From the NCBI GenBank assembly GCA_025463005.1, contig JAOAPR010000065.1, forward strand, positions 1-64,000: 64,000 bases of DNA, read 5' to 3'. The stretch is from Bryobacterales bacterium (GTDB taxonomy: Bacteria; Acidobacteriota; Terriglobia; Bryobacterales; Bryobacteraceae). The notes beneath the pieces were generated by a model. It was not told the origin of the DNA, ran no database searches, and worked only from the letters and a program-made list of their open reading frames with translations. This document shows positions 40,529 to 49,436 of this stretch, in pieces; within the stretch, counting starts at the first letter, position 1; every line of letters starts with the position of its first letter. A program made the translations under genes and the position numbers.

Positions 40529-41461
40529 ATGGCTTACGTGATTTGCGCATCGAATCGTCGCGATTTCATCCGGACCCTAGCCGGTGGCGTCGCAGGTCTG
40601 TCGTTGTCTCGGGCGCAGACCGGCTCTACGCCGATCACCGCCATCACGCTCGCCGATAATTTCATTCACATCGCCGGAGCCGGATCGAACGTCCTCCTGG
40701 TTACCGGACCCGACGGCGTGTTGCTGGTCGACGGCGGTTCGCCGGAACACTCGGCTGAGTTGCTGAAGGTAGTCGCCGAACAGTCGGGTGCGCGCAAAGT
40801 ACAAACGCTTTTCAACACCCACTGGCATCTGGAAAGCACGGGATCGAATGACGTCCTGGGCAAAGCCGGGGCGAAGATTATCGCGCATGAAAACACCAAG
40901 CTCTGGATGGGCACCGACATCATCTGCAAGTGGCAGAACCGGACCTATCAGCCTCGTGCGAAGGAAGCGCTTCCGAACCAGACCTTCTACACCACCGGGA
41001 AAATGACGTTCGGCAAAGAACAGGTGGTGTACGGGTACCTCGGACAGGCGCACACCGATGGCGATATCTATGTATTCTTCCCCGGACCCAACATATTGAT
41101 GACCGGCGACGTCTTTTCCGTCGGCCAATACCCGATCCTCGATTACACCACCGGTGGCTGGATCGGCGGGCTTTCTGACGCGTGTAAAACACTTCTCAAT
41201 ATAGGTGATGCCCAGACGCGCATTATTCCCGGCGTCGGTCCGGTGCAGGCTAAGGCGGATTTGCAGGCTCAGGCCGATATGTGCGCGACGATGCGCACCA
41301 AGTTCGTTGAGCTGATGAGGAAAGGCATGGGCGCAAAAGACATGCTGGCCGCCGCGCCTACCAAGGACTTCGACGCCAAGTGGGGAAATCCCGAACTGTT
41401 CATCATGAATGCCTATCCGGGCTTGTGGGGACACGTTCGCGAGGTGGGTGGGATCGTTTAG
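40529..41461 (+). CDS. Metallo-beta-lactamase-fold protein, Tat-exported, incomplete metal site
   Basis: 310 aa; RRDFIRTLAGG signal; FNTHWHLESTGSN, GQAHTDGDIYVFFPGPNILMTGDVF, RIIPGVGPVQ. In-frame GTG at 40538 is an alternative start. Confidence 0.82.
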   Translation: MAYVICASNRRDFIRTLAGGVAGLSLSRAQTGSTPITAITLADNFIHIAGAGSNVLLVTGPDGVLLVDGGSPEHSAELLKVVAEQSGARKVQTLFNTHWHLESTGSNDVLGKAGAKIIAHENTKLWMGTDIICKWQNRTYQPRAKEALPNQTFYTTGKMTFGKEQVVYGYLGQAHTDGDIYVFFPGPNILMTGDVFSVGQYPILDYTTGGWIGGLSDACKTLLNIGDAQTRIIPGVGPVQAKADLQAQADMCATMRTKFVELMRKGMGAKDMLAAAPTKDFDAKWGNPELFIMNAYPGLWGHVREVGGIV

Positions 41462-41475
41462 TTAGGGAGATCTGA

Positions 41476-43845
41476 ATGCGCTACGTTGTCGCTGCAGTTA
41501 CTGTCGGGCTGGCCCTTATCTCCCTTTCAGGACACCTTGGCGCTCAGCAGAGAACTGTTCAGGCGGCGAACGCGGCATCGGCAAAAGCTCTTCTCGACAA
41601 ATACTGCGTCACCTGCCACAACCAGCGCCTGAAAACCGCGAATCTCACGTTCGACACCATGGATCTCGCGCATGTGTCCAACGACGGCGCCGTTTGGGAA
41701 AAAGCGGTGCGGAAACTGCGGGGCGGGATGATGCCTCCTCCGGGCGCGCCGCGGCCGGAACTGACCGCAGTGGATTCCTTCGTGACATGGCTCGAAACTT
41801 CTCTGGACCAAGCCGCGGCCGCCAACCCCAATCCGGGGAGCGTGGCGCTTCATCGGCTCAACCGCACCGAATATGCCAATGCGATGCGCGAGCTGTTTGG
41901 AATCGACGTGGACGCCGCGGCTCTCCTGCCCGCAGATGATATGTCCGATGGGTTCGACAATATTGCGAACGTGCTCAAGGTATCGCCGTCATTTTTGGAC
42001 CAATACATAACCGCCGCGCGGGCCGTAACACTTCAGGCTATCGGTAAGCCAGCTCCAGCGGAGGCAGTGCGCGTTACCCTTCGCGGAAATCCCGCCGAGC
42101 CGGGCGATCTTCCCCTAGGCACCCGTGGCGGAACGGTGGCCGAGTATCTCTTCCCAGCCGACGGCGAGTACGAATTCCGCATGGCAGGGGGCGGCGGAGG
42201 GGGTCGAGGCGGCCGGGGTGCTGCTCCCGCTGCCGATCCCGAAAGCGTCGTCGTGACTTTGGACGACGTCAAAATTTCCACCCTCGGGCGCGTGAACGTG
42301 AAAGCCGGAGTGCACAAGATCGCGGTCAGCACTCCGGCCCGGAGTTTCATCGAAAACGAATCTACCCTGCAAGCGTTTGTTCCCGGCGGAAGCGGCCCGG
42401 CCTACGGCGGAGCAGGCGGCGGACGCGGAGGCGGGCCCCCAGCCGTCACGGTCAACGGTCCGTTCAATCCCGCGGGCAATCGCGTCGAAGCCGGCAGCCG
42501 CCAGCGCATTTTCGTCTGTCATCCACCGGATGCGAGCGAAGAAGCTGCATGCGCTTCGCGGATTTTTACGAACATTGCGCACCGGGCGTTCCGAAGGCCA
42601 GTGACGGACCGCGACGTGGCCGCGCCGCTCGCGTTCTTTAAGCAGGCTCGGGCGGCTGGCGATTTCGAGAAGGGCATCGAAGGAGGCCTGATCGCGATTC
42701 TGGCGAGTCCCAAATTCCTGTACCGCGCTGAAATCCCACCGCAGAGCGTCGCCGCCGGCGCGATGTATCGCATCAGCGATCTCGAGCTCGCTTCCCGGCT
42801 GTCGTTCTTTCTGTGGAGCAGCCTTCCGGACAACGAGCTGCTCACCGTCGCGGAACAGGGCAAGCTCAAGGATCCGGCGGTTCTGGAGCAGCAGGTCAAG
42901 CGCATGCTGGCGCAACCCCAAGCGAAGTCGCTGGTCACGAACTTTGCGTTCCAGTGGCTGAAGCTGCGCGACATGGCAAGCTTTGAGCCCGACCCCATCA
43001 TTTATCCCAGTTTCGATGCGAGCCTGCGCCGGGCATTTCAACGCGAAATGGAACTGTTCGTCGAGAGCGTGTTCCATGAAGACCGCAGCACGCTCGATCT
43101 GCTCAAAGGCGACTACACCTTCGTCAACGAACGTCTCGCGCTGCACTACGGCATCCCCAACGTCCGCGGCGACCAGTTCCGTCGCGTCACGCTGGCCGAT
43201 CCGAATCGGTGGGGCCTGCTCGGCAAGGGCGCGATTTTGATGGTGACGTCCTATCCCAACCGGACCGCTCCGGTGCTGCGCGGCGCGTTTATTCTCGAAA
43301 ACATCGCCGGGACGCCGCCCTCGCCTCCGCCGCCCAACGTGGAGGCGTTTAAGGAAAACAAGGAAGGCGAGAAGGCCAAGACCGTGCGCGAGATCATGGA
43401 GCAGCATCGCGCGAGTCCTTCTTGCAACGCATGTCACGGAGTCATGGATCCCTTGGGCTTCGCGTTCGAGAATTACGACTCGATCGGTACCTGGCGGAAC
43501 AAGGACAAGTACGCGCGCACGCTGATCGATTCGGCCGGGAAGCTGGTGGATGGGACCTCGGTCAACGGTCCCGCAGACGTACGCGCGGCCCTGATGAAGC
43601 ATCCCGACCAGTTCGTGCAGACCATGACCGAAAAGCTGTTGACCTACGGGCTGGGCCGGCGTCTCGAATACTACGACATGCCGGGTGTCCGCAAGATCGT
43701 GCGCGACGCCGCGCGCGATGATTATCGGTTCTCCTCGGTGGTGATGGGTATCGTGAAGAGCGCGCCATTTCAGATGAGCGTCAGGGGTACGGAAACGGCC
43801 CCCAAGAATACGGAAACGGCGTCAAACAAAAAGGCTGGGAATTGA
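41476..43845 (+). CDS. DUF1592/DUF1588/DUF1587/DUF1585-type exported protein with two CxxCH motifs
   Basis: 789 aa, signal peptide; LLDKYCVTCHNQRLKTANLTFD; LHRLNRTEYANAMRELFGIDVDAAALLPADDMSDGFDNIANVL; ASRLSFFLWSSLPDNELL; CNACHGVMDPLGFAFENYD. Confidence 0.9.
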   Translation: MRYVVAAVTVGLALISLSGHLGAQQRTVQAANAASAKALLDKYCVTCHNQRLKTANLTFDTMDLAHVSNDGAVWEKAVRKLRGGMMPPPGAPRPELTAVDSFVTWLETSLDQAAAANPNPGSVALHRLNRTEYANAMRELFGIDVDAAALLPADDMSDGFDNIANVLKVSPSFLDQYITAARAVTLQAIGKPAPAEAVRVTLRGNPAEPGDLPLGTRGGTVAEYLFPADGEYEFRMAGGGGGGRGGRGAAPAADPESVVVTLDDVKISTLGRVNVKAGVHKIAVSTPARSFIENESTLQAFVPGGSGPAYGGAGGGRGGGPPAVTVNGPFNPAGNRVEAGSRQRIFVCHPPDASEEAACASRIFTNIAHRAFRRPVTDRDVAAPLAFFKQARAAGDFEKGIEGGLIAILASPKFLYRAEIPPQSVAAGAMYRISDLELASRLSFFLWSSLPDNELLTVAEQGKLKDPAVLEQQVKRMLAQPQAKSLVTNFAFQWLKLRDMASFEPDPIIYPSFDASLRRAFQREMELFVESVFHEDRSTLDLLKGDYTFVNERLALHYGIPNVRGDQFRRVTLADPNRWGLLGKGAILMVTSYPNRTAPVLRGAFILENIAGTPPSPPPPNVEAFKENKEGEKAKTVREIMEQHRASPSCNACHGVMDPLGFAFENYDSIGTWRNKDKYARTLIDSAGKLVDGTSVNGPADVRAALMKHPDQFVQTMTEKLLTYGLGRRLEYYDMPGVRKIVRDAARDDYRFSSVVMGIVKSAPFQMSVRGTETAPKNTETASNKKAGN

Positions 43846-43861
43846 GAAAGGGAGTTTTCAA

Positions 43862-45178
43862 ATGTACATAACCAAGAAGCATCTCCCCCGGCGGACATTT
43901 TTGCGCGGCATGGGCACTGCGATCGCTCTGCCGTTGCTCGACGCCATGATCCCGGCCCGGACGGCGCTGGCGCAGACCGCTGCGAATCCGACCCCTCACC
44001 TGGGATTCATCTATTTCCCACACGGCGCCATCATGAATCAGTGGACGCCGAAGACGGAAGGCGCCGGCTTCGAGCTTTCGCCGATTCTCAAGCCGCTGGC
44101 TCCCTTCCAGAAACAGTTGACTGTTGTGAGCGGCCTCGCCAACCGACCAGCCGTCAGCCCGGCCGTGCATGCGATTACTCCCGGAACATGGTTGAGCTGC
44201 GTTCATCCGCGCGCGAGCCAGGATCCTTACGGCGGCCCTACGGTCGACCAGATCGCCGCGCGCCACATCGGCCAGGACACGCCCTTCCCATCGCTCGAAA
44301 TCGCGACCGAGACACGCGGCGGAGGCGGTTCATGCGATCGCGACTTCGGTTGCAGCTATGCCGGCACGATTTCCTTCCGTACCCCCAGCAATCCCCTGCC
44401 GATGGAAAACGATCCACGCAAACTGTTCCAGCGGCTGTTCGGCCAAGGCGACACGCCCGACGAGCGAAAGAGAATCTCCAAGCAGTATTCGAGCGTGCTG
44501 GACCTGGTTTCCCAGGAAGCCTCCGATCTGCGCCGCAGCTTAGGCCCGCAGGACAGTGCAATGCTCGGCGATTATCTCGACACTGTCCGTGAAATCGAGC
44601 GGCGCGTTGAGAAAATGGACGCGCGCGATCTTTCCCACGTCAACATCCCCGATACGCCCGGCGGCGTTCCTCCCAGCTTCGAGCAGCACATCAGCCTGTT
44701 GTTCGATCTGGTGGCCGTCGCGTATCAGGCCAATATGACCCGGGTTTTTAGTTTCATGATGGCGGCCGAGGTCAGCGGGCTGACCTACAACCAGATCGGT
44801 GTCTCCGATGCGTTCCATCCGCTATCGCATCACAACAACGAGCAGGCCAAGATGGATCGGCTGGTGAAAATCCAGACCTATCACACCGACATCTTCGCCA
44901 AGTTCCTGGCCAAACTCCAGAAGATGCCGGACGGCGACGGCACCATGCTCGATCATTCGATCATTCTGTACGGCAGCAACATGAGCAACAGCAATCTGCA
45001 CAATCACGATCCGCTGCCAACAGCGCTGGTGGGCGGATGGAAATCGGTCAAAGGCGGCCAGCATCTGCGGTATCCCGACCAGACTCCGCTGGCCAATATG
45101 CTCCTCACCATACTCGATCGCGCGGGAGTTCCCGAGGAGAAATTCGGCGACAGCTCCGGCAAGTTCGCGGAGGTTTAA
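43862..45178 (+). CDS. DUF1552 domain-containing protein, Tat-exported
   Basis: 438 aa; KHLPRRTFLRGMGTAIALPLLDAMIPA; LGFIYFPHGAIMNQWTPKTEGAGFELSPILKPLAPFQKQLTVVSGL; typical partner of DUF1592 genes. Confidence 0.9.
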   Translation: MYITKKHLPRRTFLRGMGTAIALPLLDAMIPARTALAQTAANPTPHLGFIYFPHGAIMNQWTPKTEGAGFELSPILKPLAPFQKQLTVVSGLANRPAVSPAVHAITPGTWLSCVHPRASQDPYGGPTVDQIAARHIGQDTPFPSLEIATETRGGGGSCDRDFGCSYAGTISFRTPSNPLPMENDPRKLFQRLFGQGDTPDERKRISKQYSSVLDLVSQEASDLRRSLGPQDSAMLGDYLDTVREIERRVEKMDARDLSHVNIPDTPGGVPPSFEQHISLLFDLVAVAYQANMTRVFSFMMAAEVSGLTYNQIGVSDAFHPLSHHNNEQAKMDRLVKIQTYHTDIFAKFLAKLQKMPDGDGTMLDHSIILYGSNMSNSNLHNHDPLPTALVGGWKSVKGGQHLRYPDQTPLANMLLTILDRAGVPEEKFGDSSGKFAEV

Positions 45179-45180
45179 TC

Positions 45181-46587
45181 ATGAAGACGTGGTTTCTGGC
45201 TGCTCTTGTCGTGACCTCGGCGTTTGCCGCTGACGTCAACGCTCCTTCGTCTGACGGCACTACTCCGCTGCACTGGGCTGCGCACAACAACGACGCCGCT
45301 CTCGTGGACAAGCTCCTCAAAGCCGGGGCCGACGCCAAGGCCAGGAACGAATTCGGCGCAACGCCGATGTCTGAAGCCGCGTTCAACGCGAACACCGAGA
45401 TCATTGAGAAGCTGCTCAAAGCCGGCGCCGATCCCGACTCTCCGTCGGCCGACGGCCAAACCGCCTTGATGTTGATCGCGCGATCGAGTAACGTAACGGC
45501 GGCTAGACTTTTACTCGAACACGGCGCGCACGTGAACGCGAAGGAAAAACAGAAGGACCAGACGGCTCTGATGTGGGCGGCCGCGCAACGCCAGGGACCG
45601 ATGGTGAGGGAATTGGTCGCGCATGGAGCCGACGTGAACGCGCGGACCGTCGTGAACGATGTCCCGTCGCAGGTCAGCACCGAGCCGCGTGCGCAGTATC
45701 GGTCCTACGGCGGGCTTACAGCGATGCTGTATGCAACCCGCGAAGGCTGTCTCGAGTGCGTCAAAGCCATGGTTGAAGGGAAGGCCGACCTGAATCTGGC
45801 GGATCCGGAAGGCGTCACTCCCCTGATTACGGCGATCTGGAACGCCCATTGGGATACTGCGGCGTATCTGATCAAAGCTGGCGCGAATGTGAACAAGTGG
45901 GATTGGTGGGGACGAAGCCCGCTATATCTCGCGGTCGATTACAACACGCTTCCTCATGGCGGAAGGCCCGATGCTCCGTCGATCGATGACACCACGCCTC
46001 TGCAGGTGATCGAACAGCTTTTGAATGCAGGAGCCAACCCGAATCTGCAATTGAAGCTGCTGCCTCCCTACCGGAGCATCGGCTCGGATCGTGGGGTGGA
46101 TGCCATGCTGACCATCGGGGCTACGCCGCTGCTGCGGGCAGCCAAGGCTCTGGATGCGCCTGCGATTCGTCTGCTTCTCGAACACGGCGCAAAGGTTGAC
46201 CTTCCCAATAACCAGGGAATCACGCCGACCATGGCGGCGGCAGGACTGGGATCAGTCGACGCAGACACGCGCGGACTCTATACGACGTTTGACGTGCAAC
46301 AGAAGTCCATCGAGTCGCTCGATCTTCTGCTTAAAGCTGGTGGCGATATCAACGCGCCCGGCGGACGAAGGATGCAGACCCCGCTCCACGCCGCAGCGTT
46401 CTGGGGATGGAACGACGTGGTGCAGTACTTAGTGGACCACGGCGCCAAGCTCGATGTGAAAGATTCCGGCGGCATGTCACCCATCGACGCGGCGCTGGGC
46501 AAAGCGGGCGGCAACAGCCGAGGCGGCCAGCGCATCGATGTGCATGAGGACACCGCGGCTTTGCTCCGGAAGCTCGGCGTAAAGTAA
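45181..46587 (+). CDS. Exported ankyrin-repeat protein
   Basis: ORF 45037..46587; ATG 45181 starts MKTWFLAALVVTSAFAADV signal peptide, then many ankyrin repeats (DGTTPLHWAAHNNDAALVDKLLKAGADAKARNEFGATPMSEAA...). Confidence 0.92.
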   Translation: MKTWFLAALVVTSAFAADVNAPSSDGTTPLHWAAHNNDAALVDKLLKAGADAKARNEFGATPMSEAAFNANTEIIEKLLKAGADPDSPSADGQTALMLIARSSNVTAARLLLEHGAHVNAKEKQKDQTALMWAAAQRQGPMVRELVAHGADVNARTVVNDVPSQVSTEPRAQYRSYGGLTAMLYATREGCLECVKAMVEGKADLNLADPEGVTPLITAIWNAHWDTAAYLIKAGANVNKWDWWGRSPLYLAVDYNTLPHGGRPDAPSIDDTTPLQVIEQLLNAGANPNLQLKLLPPYRSIGSDRGVDAMLTIGATPLLRAAKALDAPAIRLLLEHGAKVDLPNNQGITPTMAAAGLGSVDADTRGLYTTFDVQQKSIESLDLLLKAGGDINAPGGRRMQTPLHAAAFWGWNDVVQYLVDHGAKLDVKDSGGMSPIDAALGKAGGNSRGGQRIDVHEDTAALLRKLGVK

Positions 46588-46589
46588 AA

Positions 46590-46680
46590 AGTGGGGCAGG
46601 CTTTCCAGCCGGCGCTCTATACAAGGACAGCGAGGTGCCGAGCGGAAGCCCGGCTGCAGCCTCGAAAGGCTGACCCCACT
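46590..46680. repeat. REP-like long imperfect palindrome between convergent genes
   Basis: AGTGGGGCAGGCTTTC (46590-46605)...GAAAGGCTGACCCCACT (46664-46680), inner arms CAGCCGG (46606-46612)/CCGGCTG (46650-46656). Confidence 0.6.
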
Positions 46681-46687
46681 ATTGCGG

Positions 46688-47335
46688 CTAGCGCTTCACC
46701 TGATCGACGTCCACATCGAGGTTGTGGCCGATCCGGAACCCGATCTGGCCATCCGCGTGGATCTTGCTCTTGGGTTGGCGCGCGACTTCCATGCCGTTGA
46801 CGGTGAAGATCACGTTATCGCCCTGGACCTGGATGCCCAGCGTATTGGTCTGCTTGCCGTCAGCGCCCTGCTTGACGATGGCCGGGTTCGCGGTCCAGTC
46901 CACTACTGTTTTCGGCCCCGATCCCTCCCAGTTGGCGATGAAATACTCGCCCTGATTGCGGACCAGGAAATAGGTATAAGTCGGCGTCGGGCCCATATTC
47001 GTGCCGCCGATCACCAGTCCATAGGAAATTGGGTGGGAGGGCCGTTGCAACTGGGTCAGGCGCGCCGAGTAAGTGTAGTTGCCTGACTTGATCCAATCGT
47101 TGCGATAGAACGTTCCAGCGGATCCCATCTGGAAGTGGTAGACGTCCCCTGCCTGGGAGAACTTGATTCCCGCGGGAGTTCCGCGATCCGGGCGTACATT
47201 CCAGCCGGCTGGAAACTGCCCGCCGGTAACGGCCCGATCCGGGTCATTCTTCCCGCCCTCTTGGGCAGACGCCACGGCACTGACCAAAGCGAACATCAAA
47301 ACGAGCGTACGGAGTTTATGAAAGTGATTGATCAT
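46688..47335 (-). CDS. DUF1080 (3-keto-disaccharide hydrolase-like) exported protein
   Basis: ORF 46688..47569; ATG at 47335 gives signal peptide MINHFHKLRTLVLMFALVSAVASAQ. NYTYSARLTQLQRPSHPISYGLVIGG; DNVIFTVNGMEVARQPKSKIHADGQIGFRIGHNLDVDVDQVKR. Confidence 0.7.
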   Translation of the reverse strand: MINHFHKLRTLVLMFALVSAVASAQEGGKNDPDRAVTGGQFPAGWNVRPDRGTPAGIKFSQAGDVYHFQMGSAGTFYRNDWIKSGNYTYSARLTQLQRPSHPISYGLVIGGTNMGPTPTYTYFLVRNQGEYFIANWEGSGPKTVVDWTANPAIVKQGADGKQTNTLGIQVQGDNVIFTVNGMEVARQPKSKIHADGQIGFRIGHNLDVDVDQVKR

Positions 47336-47426
47336 AACGGAGATCCTAATGGCGAGTATATCAGTCCGCCTTCGGCGGGTGTTTGTTATACACTCTTTGG
47401 ATATCTCTAAGTGGGAGGCACACCGA

Positions 47427-49436
47427 ATGTTCGTCACCCGGCTAAAATCATGGGCGCTGGCGCTGCCAGTCGCCGCGTTCGTCATCTGGAATCTGACGCC
47501 CGCACGCGGGCAGCAGGGAACGCCTGCAACCGGCGAGTGGCGCGTGAACGGAGGCGACACCGGTAGCACCCGCTATTCGCCGCTGGATCAGATCAGCGCG
47601 ACGAACGTCAAGAATCTGCAGGTAGTCTGGCGCTGGAAGGCTCAGAACATGGGGCCCGCGCCGCAGGCCGCCTGGGAAGTGACTCCGCTGATGGTGGGCG
47701 GCAGACTGTTCTTCACCGCAGGTACCGGGCGGACCGTAATCGCCGCCGACGCCGCCACCGGCGAGACCCTGTGGACCTATCGCGGTGACGATACCGCCGA
47801 GCGTGGCGCCGTGCGCGCCAATAATCGCGGAGTAAGCTACTGGAGCGATGGCCGCGGCGACGATCGGATCCTGTTCATCACGCCTGGCTACCAACTGGTC
47901 GCGTTGAATGCCAAGACCGGGGCGCCCGTTTCAACTTTCGGAAAAGACAGTCACGTAGACCTGTGGCTCGGCCTCGACCGGCCGGTGGTGCAGAACGGAA
48001 CCATTGGCGCGACCTCCCCGCCGATCATTATTCGCGATGTTGCAGTGGTGGGCGCTTCTCTCAAGGTCGGCGTCGCGCTGCCCACCCGGCTGAACACCCC
48101 GGGCTACATCCGCGGCTATGACGTCCGCACCGGCAAGCTGCTGTGGACCTTCCACACCGTTCCCCAAGCGGGCGAATTTGGGGTCGAAACCTGGGGCAAA
48201 GACGACCGCGGTCAGGATTCGTGGAAATTTACCGGCAACACCGGCGCCTGGGGACCGTTGACCGGCGATGAAGAGCTCGGCTACGTCTATATTCCCGTCG
48301 AGGCGCCCAGTGGCGATACCTACGGCGGCCAGCGTCCTGGAGCGAACCTGTTCTCCGATAGCGTTGTGTGTCTCGACGCGAAAACCGGCAAGCGCGTGTG
48401 GCACTACCAGTTAATCCACCACGAAATGTGGGATTACGATATTCCCGCCGCGCCCATTCTGCTTGATATTACGGTGAACGGAAAAAAGATCAAAGCCCTG
48501 GCGCAGGTGAATAAGTCGGCGTTTACGTTCGTGTTCGACCGCACCAACGGGCAGCCGGTGTGGCCCATAGAGGAGCGTGCGGTGCCCCAAGGCAGCGCGC
48601 CTGGCGAGTGGTATTCGCCCACGCAACCGTTTCCCACCAAGCCCGCGGCGTTCGATCGCCAGGGCGTCACCGAAGCCGACTTGGCCGATTACACGCCCGC
48701 GATCAAAGCCGAAGCTTTGAAGGTCGCCTCGCAATATGTTCTTGGGCCGATCTACACGCCGCCGATCGTCAAGGATACCGGCGGCAAGCTGGGAACCATT
48801 CAGCTTCCGGGCGCGGGCGGCGGGGCCAACTGGATGGGCGGGGCGGTCGATCCCGAAACGGGGATGCTGTACATCCCCTCGACCACCAGTCCGTACATCT
48901 CGTCACTGGTTCCGGGCGGCGAGCGTTCGGAGATGCCGTACATCGCCGGTGGTGGGGGCGGAAACACCAACGTGGCGGGCAACCTGCCGCTGATCAAGGG
49001 TCCATATGGACGCATCACGGCATTCAATCTCAACACCGGCGACCAGGCCTGGATGATTCCCAACGGCAAGCCCGCGGACGCGGTGGTGAACAATCCCGCG
49101 CTAAAAGCCGCCGGGATCGACGCCAGCAACTGGGGTGGCGGGCAGCGCTCGCCTATCCTCGTGACGAAGACCATGTTGGTGGAAGGCAGCGCCGACCTGC
49201 GCTTCATCGACAAGAAGACCGGAGCTGTCATCCATGAAATGCCGCTAGGCTCGAATGTAGGCCCCACCATGACGTATCTGGTCAACGGGCGGCAGTTCCT
49301 GGTCGCCGTCGTGAACGGTACTCAGGGCGGCGGTGCTGAGCTGGTCGGATTGGCCATCGCGCAACCCGGAGCAGCAGGGGCCGGTGGCCGTGGCGGACGC
49401 GGTGGTCGAGGTGGAGCGGCGCCTCCAGAAAACTAG
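47427..49436 (+). CDS. Exported PQQ-dependent dehydrogenase (paralog of 38453..40492)
   Basis: ATG 47427 after GGGAGG; GEWRVNGGDTGSTRYSPLDQISATNVKNLQVVWRWKAQ; HHEMWDYDIPAAPILLDITVNGKKIKALAQVNKSAFTFVFDRTNGQPVWPIEE. Confidence 0.92.
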   Translation: MFVTRLKSWALALPVAAFVIWNLTPARGQQGTPATGEWRVNGGDTGSTRYSPLDQISATNVKNLQVVWRWKAQNMGPAPQAAWEVTPLMVGGRLFFTAGTGRTVIAADAATGETLWTYRGDDTAERGAVRANNRGVSYWSDGRGDDRILFITPGYQLVALNAKTGAPVSTFGKDSHVDLWLGLDRPVVQNGTIGATSPPIIIRDVAVVGASLKVGVALPTRLNTPGYIRGYDVRTGKLLWTFHTVPQAGEFGVETWGKDDRGQDSWKFTGNTGAWGPLTGDEELGYVYIPVEAPSGDTYGGQRPGANLFSDSVVCLDAKTGKRVWHYQLIHHEMWDYDIPAAPILLDITVNGKKIKALAQVNKSAFTFVFDRTNGQPVWPIEERAVPQGSAPGEWYSPTQPFPTKPAAFDRQGVTEADLADYTPAIKAEALKVASQYVLGPIYTPPIVKDTGGKLGTIQLPGAGGGANWMGGAVDPETGMLYIPSTTSPYISSLVPGGERSEMPYIAGGGGGNTNVAGNLPLIKGPYGRITAFNLNTGDQAWMIPNGKPADAVVNNPALKAAGIDASNWGGGQRSPILVTKTMLVEGSADLRFIDKKTGAVIHEMPLGSNVGPTMTYLVNGRQFLVAVVNGTQGGGAELVGLAIAQPGAAGAGGRGGRGGRGGAAPPEN

